DNA of 34,963 nt, from the NCBI GenBank assembly GCA_018268075.1, contig JAFDXH010000290.1, positions 1 through 34,963 on the forward strand. The letters are read 5' to 3'. A program made the position numbers and the translations under genes. The stretch is from Bacteroidota bacterium. Its GTDB lineage: Bacteria; Bacteroidota; Bacteroidia; Chitinophagales; Chitinophagaceae. The notes under the pieces were generated by a model that did no database searches, was not told the origin of the DNA, and saw nothing but the letters and a program-made list of their open reading frames with translations. How positions within the stretch are numbered: position 1 is the stretch's first letter; each line of letters begins with the position of its first letter. Shown here piece after piece: positions 16,060 to 23,681 of this stretch.

Positions 16060-17121
16060 ATGAGAAAATTATTATTGTTATTTGCAGGCATTATATTCTT
16101 AGGCCAAATTGTGAATGCCCAAAGGCGAAAGTCTATTGAAATAATACTGACCAAAAAGTACAAAAAGCCAGCTAAACCCGAATGGAAAAAAGGGGTAAGT
16201 TTTTCACTTTTTGCAGGTCAGGCCGGTAGCAAAAACTGGGCATCGGGGAGTGATATTTTTTCACTTTCAGTCAATGGGTTCATGAATGCCTATGCATCTT
16301 ACGATACTAAGCGATGGCTATTTCAGAATAACCTTACCGCTTCTTATGGTATGGTTGTTACAGATGAATTTGCAACCATTAAAAATGATGACAAGCTCGA
16401 TTTGTTTTCTGAATTGGGAAGAAAGCTCAACAAACATAAGACTACATTGGTGGGGGCTGCTTTTAATTTTCGGTCTCAATTTTCTAATGGATACGATCGC
16501 AATTACCTTCAACAGGGATTGAAGAGAAGGACTTCAGGTTTCTTTGCGCCTGCTTACATAACTATTGCGCCAATAGGGATCATACTTCATCCTAAACATG
16601 TAGATATTTACGCATCCCCTATTGGCTTCCGAGGCGTTTTGGTTTCAAACAGCCCTTATAGTTATTTATATCAAGGTGGGGTAATACCGTCTCAATTGAT
16701 TAATGAAAAAAACCCTTATGCCCAGGAACGCTCTGTTGCTGAAATGTATGGTGTAGGGCCAGACCGTACCATTCAATACCAAATAGGGCCTTATGTTTCT
16801 ATCCGTGCCAACAAAGAGATACTTAAAAATGTAGGTTATTCGGGCAGAATAGACCTTTTCTCTGATTTTAATCATCCACATCCTGAAAATGTAGATATAT
16901 TTTGGATGAACACTTTTAATTTTAAAATAAATAACTGGCTCAATGCAGTTTATAGCTTGGATCTGGCCTATGATAATGATATTAAAAAATTCGGGTTTAA
17001 TAAAGATCATGCTGCCTTGCAGGTAAAATCAGTTTTAGGCTTAGGTGTTACAGCTAAGTTTTCTGACAAAAGAAAAAAGCGGAAGCATAGAGTGATCATA
17101 CGAAACATAAGAAGGAATTAA
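16060..17121 (+). CDS. DUF3078 outer-membrane beta-barrel-like protein
   Basis: 353 residues with signal peptide (GQIVNAQRR). The body matches the DUF3078 pattern of Bacteroidota: KKGVSFSLFAGQAGSKNWAS, then WLFQNNLTASYGMV, LDLFSELGRKLNKHK, PAYITIAPIGIILHPKH, SIRANKEILKNVGYSG and a late repeat of aromatic beta strands (NTFNFKINNWLNAVYSLDLAYD). This suggests a small barrel in the outer membrane. Function is unknown. It ends 24 bp before scpA. The basic C-terminal tail (RKKRKHRVIIRNIRRN) is unusual for a barrel end and might reflect a periplasmic or cytoplasm-side extension. Confidence 0.8.
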   Translation: MRKLLLLFAGIIFLGQIVNAQRRKSIEIILTKKYKKPAKPEWKKGVSFSLFAGQAGSKNWASGSDIFSLSVNGFMNAYASYDTKRWLFQNNLTASYGMVVTDEFATIKNDDKLDLFSELGRKLNKHKTTLVGAAFNFRSQFSNGYDRNYLQQGLKRRTSGFFAPAYITIAPIGIILHPKHVDIYASPIGFRGVLVSNSPYSYLYQGGVIPSQLINEKNPYAQERSVAEMYGVGPDRTIQYQIGPYVSIRANKEILKNVGYSGRIDLFSDFNHPHPENVDIFWMNTFNFKINNWLNAVYSLDLAYDNDIKKFGFNKDHAALQVKSVLGLGVTAKFSDKRKKRKHRVIIRNIRRN

Positions 17122-17145
17122 TATAAGATTCAATAATTTTTGCAG

Positions 17146-17943
17146 ATGAATACAGAGATTTACCAGATAAAATTGCCACAGTTTGAAGGCCCGTTCGATC
17201 TTCTGCTTTTCTTTATTGAAAGAGATGAGTTGGATATTTATAACATTCCGATCACAAAGATTACAGAAGATTTTTTATCTTTTATTCATAGCACTAAGTC
17301 GCTTAATATCGAATTAAGCAGTGAGTTCATTCTTTTCATTAGTACGTTGATGCGTATTAAAGCTAAAATGCTTTTGCCAAGAAAAGAATTGGATACTGAA
17401 GGAAATGAAATAGACCCCAGGCAAGAACTGGTAGATAAAATTTTGGAATATAAAAGGTTTAAAGAGGCTTCCCTGAAGATGAGCCAGATGGAAGGTGAGC
17501 GATTATTAATGGTGCGGCGAGGAAATATTCAGGATGAGCTATTAAAGATCGGCGAGGAGTCTGGCGAAGGAACCGAAATACAGGCAGTGACATTATTTAA
17601 GTTGATGAAAGCCTTTGAACGTGTGGCTTTGCGCCTGCAGGAAAAAAGAAACCGTCCGGTACATACAGTAATTTCCTACAACTATACGATGGAGGATATG
17701 CGCGAGTATGTGATAAACTTGGTAACCGCTGAAAAAGTAATTTCGTTTGAAAAATTATTTGATGAATGTAACGACAGGCTTCATGCCATTTTTATTTTCC
17801 TGAATATTCTGGAACTTGTTCAAGCCAATTTTATTAACCTGATTACCGGCGAGGGAGCCAATAATTTTATCATCGAAAAAAATGAAGAGGGTGAAGTAAA
17901 TAATTTGCCTTCTGAATCATACCCGCCTATTTCTCTTTCCTAA
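17146..17943 (+). CDS. scpA: Segregation and condensation protein A
   Basis: 265 residues from ATG 17146; a TTG at 17140 is in frame but the ATG fits the family N-terminus (YQIKLPQFEGPFDLLLFFIE). ScpA is the kleisin that bridges the SMC dimer with ScpB. The N-terminal SMC-head-binding helices (ISTLMRIKAKMLLPRKEL) and the C-terminal winged-helix region (FIFLNILELVQANFINL) are both visible. ScpB and SMC are not in the window. The last 27 bp overlap the convergent membrane-protein gene. Confidence 0.93.
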   Translation: MNTEIYQIKLPQFEGPFDLLLFFIERDELDIYNIPITKITEDFLSFIHSTKSLNIELSSEFILFISTLMRIKAKMLLPRKELDTEGNEIDPRQELVDKILEYKRFKEASLKMSQMEGERLLMVRRGNIQDELLKIGEESGEGTEIQAVTLFKLMKAFERVALRLQEKRNRPVHTVISYNYTMEDMREYVINLVTAEKVISFEKLFDECNDRLHAIFIFLNILELVQANFINLITGEGANNFIIEKNEEGEVNNLPSESYPPISLS

Positions 17944-18363
17944 CGATTTTTCATCTATATAGGAAGGAGGCTTTAATTTTCTCACTCGTGAAAATAAATA
18001 CCATGCAATGGCAGCATAGATAATTGTCATAGAGGTTCTTCCCAACATTGCAAAAACTGTTCGCATTTCATAAGGCTTACCACTCTGAATGTGGTAGAGC
18101 ATAAATGCATAAGTAATCAAAAGCAGAAGTACAGCAAAAATCAGGTAAATCGTGGAAAGGTCATTTTCGTGAAAAATATACCATGCAGCTATCAGATATA
18201 GAAATGAGCAAATACAATTGCCATATACTACCATTGGAATATAGTGGCCCTCCTGCTTCCTGATGTCAAATAAATCAAAAATTACAGAAAATGTCATAAA
18301 CATTGAAACAATACCTACAATAGCAAGAAAGGCGGCGAGTATAATTATAAGGGATCTCCTCAT
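17917..18363 (-). CDS. Four-helix integral membrane protein of unknown function
   Basis: 148 residues with four strong hydrophobic segments, at about residues 5-29, 43-65, 70-92 and 106-126, and a basic C-terminal tail (SRVRKLKPPSYIDEKSLGKR). I do not recognise a family. It converges on scpA and overlaps its 3' end by 27 bp, so one of the two tails has probably been extended by loss of a stop codon. It is divergent from the ric gene; the 120-bp region between them carries the palindromic operator. Confidence 0.65.
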   Translation of the reverse strand: MRRSLIIILAAFLAIVGIVSMFMTFSVIFDLFDIRKQEGHYIPMVVYGNCICSFLYLIAAWYIFHENDLSTIYLIFAVLLLLITYAFMLYHIQSGKPYEMRTVFAMLGRTSMTIIYAAIAWYLFSRVRKLKPPSYIDEKSLGKRNRRV

Positions 18364-18421
18364 TAGTAGTAATTGGTAGGTAGTAAAAGTAGAATTATTT
18401 GGTCTAAAAACAAACGAAATA

Positions 18422-18447
18422 AATAAAAGTATTAAAATACTTTTATT
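18422..18447. promoter_or_regulatory. Perfect 26-bp palindromic operator before ric
   Basis: Left arm AATAAAAGTATT (18422-18433) and right arm AATACTTTTATT (18436-18447) are exact reverse complements around AA. The site lies 13 bases upstream of a -7-like element and covers the place of the -33 region of the ric promoter, so a bound repressor would block transcription. The arm length and spacing suit a dimeric winged-helix regulator such as Rrf2/NsrR. An Rrf2 gene with iron-sulfur-type cysteines closes the same locus (22762-23193). That this protein is the binder is inference. Confidence 0.7.
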
Positions 18448-18460
18448 ATTGAATTATCTG

Positions 18461-18468
18461 TACATTTG
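18461..18468 (+). promoter_or_regulatory. -7 element of ric
   Basis: TACATTTG fits TAnnTTTG and ends 15 bases before the ATG at 18484, so the leader would be very short. It is immediately downstream of the palindrome. Confidence 0.5.
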
Positions 18469-18483
18469 CATAAAAAAATAGTA

Positions 18484-19746
18484 ATGGAAACAACAGCAGA
18501 TACATTTTTAAACGTAACAATTTTGCCGCCAAGGCTTAAACATTCAACCATATTTGAAAAATTTGATGAATTGATAAGTGGTGAATCTTTGTCAATATTA
18601 AACGACCATGACCCTAAGCCTTTATACTTTGAACTTCTGGCAGAAAGAGGTAAAATATTTACTTGGAAATATTTGGAAGAAGGGCCTGAAAACTGGCAGG
18701 TAAGAATTACAAAAAATAAAACGATGGAAGGCGAAGCCAATGTAGCTGATTCAAATGCGCACGAAACCAAAATTCCATTTGCTGGTAGTAATGCAGATGA
18801 AAATATTCTTAACGTAACAGAAATAGCGCCCAAATTAAAACATCCTACAATTTTTGAAAAATTCGACGTACTTATGCCGGGCCAAAGCCTAACTATCCAT
18901 AATGATCATGACCCCAAGCCTTTGTACTACCAACTTTTAGGAGAAAGAGGAAATATTTTTACATGGGAATATTTGCAGGAGGGGCCTCAATTGTGGCGTG
19001 TAAAAATTTCAAAAAAACTTTCAGGGCAGAATGAAGAAACGTTAGGTGAAATAGCCGTGAAGGATTTAAGAAAGGTAGAAATATTTAAAAAATACGGATT
19101 AGATTTTTGCTGTGGCGGAAAGAAAACAGTTAAAGAAGCTTGTGCCGAAAAAGGAATTGATGTGACCAAAGTAGAACAGGAACTACAGCAAGCCGAGCGG
19201 GTTTCCTCAGTATCTGCCTATAAGCCGTTGCCTTATGATGACTGGTCGCTCGATTTTCTTGCTGACTATATAGTAAACACCCATCACAGCTTTGTAAGAA
19301 AAACCTCGCCGGATCTTCGTACCTATTCAGCCAAGGTGGCTAAGGTGCATGGCAGCCACCATCCTGAGCTTATTAAAATAAACGAGTTGGTACAGGAGGT
19401 GATAGATGAAATGGCAGAACACATGGTGGAGGAAGAACAAGTAGTTTTTGCGTACATAAAAAAACTCGTTTCAAACAATGCTGATTTAAAAAATTCGACT
19501 GATAAGGATTCGGCTAACCTACAAACACCGATTACCAAAATGGAAATGGAGCACGAGCTGGTAGGGGGCAATATGGAGCAGATTAGAGAATTGTCCAACA
19601 ATTATACTTTACCTGCAGATGCATGTGCCAGCTATTCATTTCTCTTTAAATTATTGCAAGACTTTGAAAGTGACCTGCACTTGCATGTGCACCTTGAGAA
19701 TAATATTCTTTTTCCAAAGGCTATTGAATTAGAAAAGAGCTTGTAA
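18484..19746 (+). CDS. ric: RIC-family iron-sulfur cluster repair di-iron protein with two N-terminal DUF2249 domains
   Basis: 420 residues from ATG 18484; an in-frame TTG at 18466 overlaps the promoter and is unlikely. RIC (YtfE/ScdA) proteins repair Fe-S clusters damaged by nitric oxide or oxidants. The parts are DUF2249 at about residues 9-76, a second DUF2249 at 109-176, a ScdA_N domain with the CCGG motif at 209-212, then a hemerythrin-like bundle. Likely di-iron ligands in the bundle include His267/268, His292/293, His313, Glu317, His357 and a His in DLHLHVHLENNILFPKA. The DUF2249 copies are exactly 100 residues apart and share 46 of 68 positions, so they arose by internal duplication. 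RIC proteins usually lack them. A terminator follows, separating it from the next genes. Confidence 0.93.
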   Translation: METTADTFLNVTILPPRLKHSTIFEKFDELISGESLSILNDHDPKPLYFELLAERGKIFTWKYLEEGPENWQVRITKNKTMEGEANVADSNAHETKIPFAGSNADENILNVTEIAPKLKHPTIFEKFDVLMPGQSLTIHNDHDPKPLYYQLLGERGNIFTWEYLQEGPQLWRVKISKKLSGQNEETLGEIAVKDLRKVEIFKKYGLDFCCGGKKTVKEACAEKGIDVTKVEQELQQAERVSSVSAYKPLPYDDWSLDFLADYIVNTHHSFVRKTSPDLRTYSAKVAKVHGSHHPELIKINELVQEVIDEMAEHMVEEEQVVFAYIKKLVSNNADLKNSTDKDSANLQTPITKMEMEHELVGGNMEQIRELSNNYTLPADACASYSFLFKLLQDFESDLHLHVHLENNILFPKAIELEKSL

Positions 19747-19777
19747 GAAAAACCTGCTACCTCTTAGGCCTGAGCAC

Positions 19778-19820
19778 GCTCCCGGATTTAATGAATGCAT
19801 TAATCCGGAGCTTGTTTTTC
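19778..19820 (+). terminator. Rho-independent terminator after ric
   Basis: A long stem of GCTC, CGGATT and AAT on the left (19778-19791) pairs with ATTAATCCGGAGC (19799-19811), with two single-base bulges, then a T-rich run at 19812-19819. It separates ric from the lipoprotein-led operon. Confidence 0.85.
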
Positions 19821-19891
19821 TTTAGATTTTAAAAATGCGAACTTTGAGGTATAAAAATATTTTTCTCATTATTGATCTAAACCATGTAACA

Positions 19892-20350
19892 ATGAAAAAG
19901 ATTTTATCAATTTTTAGTTTACTGTTTATTTTTTCCTGCAACCAAGGAAATGAAACAACTACGCCTGCTGCAAATGATTCTGTATCTTATGCAGAACATA
20001 CAGGAGAGCCGGGCGCAGTTTCTTTAAACAATGGAAGCAAGTGGAAAGCCGATACCATTACCAATAGGAATGTGTTGGAACTAAAAACGATGGCTGATAA
20101 TTTTAGAATAAAACCTTTCCCTTCTGTACAAGATTACCAACTTGTAGGGAATGACCTTAAGGCCGGTATAGATACCATGCTCAGCCAATGTAAAATGAAA
20201 GGCAGTGATCATGAAGCGCTGCACCATTGGTTGGAGCCTGTACTAAAAAATGTAAACGATCTTAAAAATACCTCGGATTCTGCTGCAGGCAGGCAATTAT
20301 TCAGCCTCATTGATGGACAGCTCAGGAATTATAAAAATTATTTTGAATGA
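19892..20350 (+). CDS. Small lipoprotein at the head of the NO-response operon
   Basis: 152 residues from ATG 19892; an upstream in-frame ATG at 19835 would place 19 residues before the signal peptide and is rejected. The signal ends IFSCN (Cys15 or so). The mature part is mostly helical: ELKTMADNFRIKPFPSVQDY, LKAGIDTMLSQCKMKGSDHE, ALHHWLEPVLKNVNDLKN. His and Cys residues in the middle (QCKMKGSDHEALHHWLE) could bind metal or haem, but no known motif fits. No family was recognised. Its stop overlaps the next gene by 4 bp (ATGA), so it is translationally coupled to the DUF1858-DUF2249 protein and likely shares its role. A 12-base AT palindrome at 19853-19864 lies upstream. Confidence 0.7.
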   Translation: MKKILSIFSLLFIFSCNQGNETTTPAANDSVSYAEHTGEPGAVSLNNGSKWKADTITNRNVLELKTMADNFRIKPFPSVQDYQLVGNDLKAGIDTMLSQCKMKGSDHEALHHWLEPVLKNVNDLKNTSDSAAGRQLFSLIDGQLRNYKNYFE

Positions 20351-21153
20351 AAATAAATGCTGATACTAAAATTGCACATCTAATAAAGCAGAACCCTGAT
20401 GCATTAGAAGCGATTATCAGCATTGCACCTAAATTTGAGAAACTTAGAAACCCCTTGTTGCGTAAATTGATGGCAGGCCGCACAAGCATTGGCATGGCCA
20501 GTAAAATTGCGGGACTGGAGCCCAGGGTTTTTTATGAAAAACTAAGGCCTCTGGGATTTGATGAAAGTGAAAGTACTGCGCCAAATACAGGAGCACCTCG
20601 TCCAAAGCAACAACCTGCATTTTTGAAACTCTTGACTTCTGAAAAAATTACAGAACTGGACGTAAGGAGTATTCTTGAAAATAAGCAGGACCCTTTGCCG
20701 CTGATTTCAAAAACTATTAAAACCATAAGTAAGGGGCATGCATTAAAGCTGATCAATAGCTTTGAGCCGACACCATTGATTGGTTTATTAGGCAAACAAG
20801 GTTTTGAATCTTATACCGAAGAGATTTCTCCTGATTTATTCGCTACCTATTTTTTTAGGCAGGATGATAAAAATAGGGAACAGCTAAATTTGCAGCGTGC
20901 AGAAAACTGGAGTGAATATCTGGAAAAATATAAAGATCGTATGGTAGCGCTTGATGTGCGCGCGCTTGAAATGCCTGGGCCTATGATGGCTATTTTAGAT
21001 GCTTTGGATAAATTGGCTGATGAAAGTGCCTTATATGTTCAACATAAGCGGATACCTGTTTTTCTGCTTCCAGAACTGAATGAGCGCGGTTTTGATTACA
21101 GAATAAATGAAGCCAGCGAAGGCGAAGTTTACCTTTTAATATTTAAAGAATAA
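20347..21153 (+). CDS. DUF1858-DUF2249 two-domain protein
   Basis: 268 residues. The N-terminus, about residues 1-60, resembles DUF1858 (INADTKIAHLIKQNPDALEA, SIGMASKIAGLEPRVFYEKL). The middle has a proline-rich linker and a second helical part. The C-terminal 75 residues are DUF2249-like (MVALDVRALEMPGPMMAILD, ending GEVYLLIFKE). Both domains recur with hybrid-cluster, RIC and NO-related genes in anaerobes and denitrifiers. A sulfur- or redox-transfer role like that of TusA-like folds is plausible but unproven. It is soluble, overlaps the lipoprotein by 4 bp and the following membrane gene by 1 bp. Confidence 0.75.
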   Translation: MKINADTKIAHLIKQNPDALEAIISIAPKFEKLRNPLLRKLMAGRTSIGMASKIAGLEPRVFYEKLRPLGFDESESTAPNTGAPRPKQQPAFLKLLTSEKITELDVRSILENKQDPLPLISKTIKTISKGHALKLINSFEPTPLIGLLGKQGFESYTEEISPDLFATYFFRQDDKNREQLNLQRAENWSEYLEKYKDRMVALDVRALEMPGPMMAILDALDKLADESALYVQHKRIPVFLLPELNERGFDYRINEASEGEVYLLIFKE

Positions 21154-22439
21154 TGTTTGCAGCAGCTACCTCGGGCCTTGCCAAAAACACTTCATTTAAA
21201 GTAGTGCTCCCGTTTTATTTTTATGCCGCCCTTTGTTTTTTGTTCGCATCTATACTGCTTATTTTTTCTTCTGCTGCATTTACACAGCATTATTTTCATC
21301 CATACACTCTCACTGTCACCCATGCTATGGCATTGGGTTGGGGTACCATGATTATACTGGGTGCCAGCCATCAATTGGTACCAGTGCTGATTGAGGGTGC
21401 ATTATTTAGTGATTTTCTGGCTTATTGTTCTTTCATTGCGGCAGCTTTAGGCATTCCTTTATTGCTATATGGATTTTACCATTTTGATTTTTCTGTTTTT
21501 ACCAAAGCCGGTGCGATATTAATTAATCTTGCAATAATTTTTTACTTGGTAAATCTTGCGGTAAGTATGGCCAGAAGTAAAAAGGAAAATGTACATGCCA
21601 TATTTGTTTTTACGGCTGCGTTATGGTTGTTAATCACTACACTCTTAGGGTTGTTGTTACTTTATAATTTCACATCAAATATTTTGTCTAATGATTCGCT
21701 GTACTATTTGCCTGTACATGCGCACATTGGCGTTATTGGTTGGTTTCTACTCATGGTAATGGGGGTAGGTTCACGGCTTATTCCATTGTTTTTAATATCA
21801 AAATATCACAATGAGAAATTACTTTGGTGGATTTTTATCCTCATCAATCTGGCATTGATCATTTTTATATTCAATTTTCTTTTTTCTTTTTATCCAGTAA
21901 TAAACTTTTTTTGTGTAGGCGCTATAGCCCTTGCTATCGGTTTGTTTGGCTATTATTGCCGTAAGGCTTATCAACAAAGGCTTAGGAGAAAAGTAGATGG
22001 TCAATTAAGAATTTCATTGCTATCAATAGCTTTCATGGTTATTCCTGTTGTATTAAGTATCGTGTTAATTATTTTGAGTTTTTATTTTGTTGAAAATAAC
22101 AGTGTAGTTCTGGCTTATGGGTTTTGTATTTTTTTTGGGTGGATTACCGCAATCATTCTGGGCATGACTTTTAAGACGCTGCCTTTTATCTTATGGAACA
22201 GAACCTATCATCATAGGTCTGCTGTGCAAAAAACGCCCAACCCCAAAGATTTATTCAACAGTCGGGTATTTAATATGATGGCAGTTGCTTATTTAATAGG
22301 GTTTGTGGTTTTTCTTATAGGGATATTTGGTGGATTCATTTACGTTTTGCAAGTAGGGGCTGTATGCATATTTTTAAGTGCCATTTTGTTCAATCTAAAT
22401 ATTTTTAAAATGGTGATACATAAACCAGATAGCAAATGA
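21153..22439 (+). CDS. NnrS-like/haem-copper-oxidase-subunit-I-like polytopic membrane protein
   Basis: 428 residues with about twelve hydrophobic segments. Histidines at helix positions suggest haem or copper binding: HPYTLTVTHAMALGWGTMII followed by LGASHQLVPV, and later VHAHIGVIGWFLLMVMGVGS. This pairs of His-x-His-rich helices resemble NnrS and, more distantly, subunit I of haem-copper oxidases. NnrS is linked to nitric-oxide tolerance in denitrifiers. The canonical catalytic pattern of cbb3 or NorB is not complete, so it is probably not a full oxidase or reductase. It overlaps its neighbours by 1 and 4 bp in a tight operon ending in an Rrf2 regulator. Confidence 0.7.
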   Translation: MFAAATSGLAKNTSFKVVLPFYFYAALCFLFASILLIFSSAAFTQHYFHPYTLTVTHAMALGWGTMIILGASHQLVPVLIEGALFSDFLAYCSFIAAALGIPLLLYGFYHFDFSVFTKAGAILINLAIIFYLVNLAVSMARSKKENVHAIFVFTAALWLLITTLLGLLLLYNFTSNILSNDSLYYLPVHAHIGVIGWFLLMVMGVGSRLIPLFLISKYHNEKLLWWIFILINLALIIFIFNFLFSFYPVINFFCVGAIALAIGLFGYYCRKAYQQRLRRKVDGQLRISLLSIAFMVIPVVLSIVLIILSFYFVENNSVVLAYGFCIFFGWITAIILGMTFKTLPFILWNRTYHHRSAVQKTPNPKDLFNSRVFNMMAVAYLIGFVVFLIGIFGGFIYVLQVGAVCIFLSAILFNLNIFKMVIHKPDSK

Positions 22440-22756
22440 ATGAGATAACAAATGATAATGACAAATGTGCTATTGCATTAGAAGCCTTGCATCATGTAAT
22501 AGATCCTGAGATAGGCTTAAACATTGTGGATCTCGGCCTTATTTATCAACTTGATTTTGATGAAAAGACAAAAATAATTTATTGTACTATGACCCTTACA
22601 ACGCAATTTTGCCCCATGGGGGAATCTATTTCTGATGGAGCAAAAAATTGTTTGGAGAATACCTTTGAAGGGTACCAAATTAATATTAATCTCACATTTG
22701 ATCCGCCCTGGAATGCAGATAAAATTTCTCCGGAAGGCCAGCAATTTTTAAACTGA
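22436..22756 (+). CDS. MIP18/SufT-type (DUF59) Fe-S assembly factor
   Basis: 106 residues, the normal length for a single DUF59 domain. Motifs are ALHHVIDPEIGLNIVDLGLI, the Cys in TLTTQFCPMGESI, and a C-terminal FDPPWNADKIS. Family members help assemble or repair iron-sulfur clusters (SufT, MIP18) or act in PaaD-type complexes. In an operon with NnrS-like and Rrf2 genes next to ric, repair of nitrosylated clusters is the likeliest role. It overlaps the membrane gene by 4 bp and lies 5 bp before the regulator. Confidence 0.88.
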   Translation: MNEITNDNDKCAIALEALHHVIDPEIGLNIVDLGLIYQLDFDEKTKIIYCTMTLTTQFCPMGESISDGAKNCLENTFEGYQININLTFDPPWNADKISPEGQQFLN

Positions 22757-22761
22757 TAAAG

Positions 22762-23193
22762 ATGATAAGCAATAACAGCAAGACAGCAATAAAAGCAGTT
22801 ATTTTTTTATGCTCGCAATTTGAATCGGAATCAAAATCATCTATAAAAGAGGTAGCGGCATACATAAATGCTAATGAACATACGGTGGCCAAAATTTTGC
22901 AACAATTGGTGAAGAATGAAATAATTAATAGTGTGAAAGGCCCTTCCGGAGGGTTTTTTATTTCAACAAAGCAGCAGGCGCTTCCCATAATAAGTATCGT
23001 ACAAGCAATTGAAGGAGCCAAGGTTTTTAAGAATTGTGGCCTGGGGTTAAGTAAGTGTTCTGCACAGCATCCCTGCCCTATACATAATGATTATAAGTTG
23101 GCCAGAGACATTGTGGAAGACCTTTTCAAAAGTAAAAAGGTAATAGATTTGTGCAGCCCTGTAAATGAAGGAATTGCCTATTTAATTGATTGA
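22762..23193 (+). CDS. Rrf2-family regulator, NsrR/IscR-like
   Basis: 143 residues: a winged helix-turn-helix (SSIKEVAAYINANEHTVAKI, LQQLVKNEIINSVKGPSGGF), then the cluster-binding loop with Cys92, Cys99 and Cys105 and His108 in NCGLGLSKCSAQHPCPIH. Three cysteines plus a downstream His is the pattern of Fe-S-binding Rrf2 proteins such as NsrR and IscR. With the NO-response neighbours, NsrR-like sensing of nitric oxide is the best guess. Its likely targets are the palindrome before ric and possibly sites before 19892 and 23265. It ends the operon and may autoregulate. Confidence 0.88.
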   Translation: MISNNSKTAIKAVIFLCSQFESESKSSIKEVAAYINANEHTVAKILQQLVKNEIINSVKGPSGGFFISTKQQALPIISIVQAIEGAKVFKNCGLGLSKCSAQHPCPIHNDYKLARDIVEDLFKSKKVIDLCSPVNEGIAYLID

Positions 23194-23227
23194 TCTATTT
23201 AATTTATTCTGTCACTTGTGTAATAAA

Positions 23228-23259
23228 TTCATTTAATTTTATTCATTTATTTAAATGAA
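23228..23259. promoter_or_regulatory. Inverted repeats just before the EamA gene
   Basis: TTCATTTA at 23242-23249 and TAAATGAA at 23252-23259 are exact inverted arms around TT. A second copy of the left arm at 23228-23235 can also pair with the right arm. The right arm ends five bases before the ATG at 23265, so a bound protein or hairpin would hide the start. The spacing (8-2-8) resembles the arm-AA-arm design before ric, but the sequence differs. Confidence 0.4.
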
Positions 23260-23264
23260 GAAAT

Positions 23265-23678
23265 ATGTGGTGGATTTATGCATTGCTTGCTGCATTGTTT
23301 GCAGCGCTCACAGCTATTTTTGCTAAAGTAGGAATAAAGGGGGTAGATACAGACCTTGCTACGGCAATACGAACAGTAGTGATTTTAGTGATAGCATGGG
23401 CAATAGCATTGGTGCGAGGCGGTGCTTCTACCATTCACTTACTTACCAAACAAAATATTTTATTCCTTTGTCTTTCAGGGGTGGCTACCGGCCTTTCTTG
23501 GATATTTTATTTTAAAGCATTGCAATTGGGCAAAGTATCTCAGGTAGCGCCGGTAGATAAAATGAGTGTTGCTATTGCTATTGTATTGTCCGCAATTTTT
23601 TTAGGAGAGGCGCTGGATGCAAAAACCATTATTGGGGCACTTCTTATTATTATTGGTACACTGGTTCTTATTTTTTAA
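23265..23678 (+). CDS. Half-size EamA/DMT-family transporter
   Basis: 137 residues with about five hydrophobic helices and only one EamA repeat, whereas most family members have two (about 300 residues). The conserved C-terminal core is present: GVATGLSWIFYFKALQLGK, then VSQVAPVDKMSVAIAIVLS and AIFLGEAL. Half-size members probably work as dimers. The substrate is unknown. It starts 71 bp after the Rrf2 gene and may be read from the same operon. It ends 3 bp before the convergent secreted-protein gene. Confidence 0.85.
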   Translation: MWWIYALLAALFAALTAIFAKVGIKGVDTDLATAIRTVVILVIAWAIALVRGGASTIHLLTKQNILFLCLSGVATGLSWIFYFKALQLGKVSQVAPVDKMSVAIAIVLSAIFLGEALDAKTIIGALLIIIGTLVLIF

Positions 23679-23681
23679 GAT

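Noticed and set aside
19853-19864. AAAAATATTTTT palindrome before the lipoprotein gene as a second operator
   Set aside because: It is a simple 12-base AT palindrome expected by chance in such AT-rich DNA and does not carry the GTATT/AATAC core of the ric site.
20532-20795. Minus-strand frame of 87 codons inside the DUF1858-DUF2249 gene
   Set aside because: Shadow of a well-supported gene that is coupled to its neighbours.
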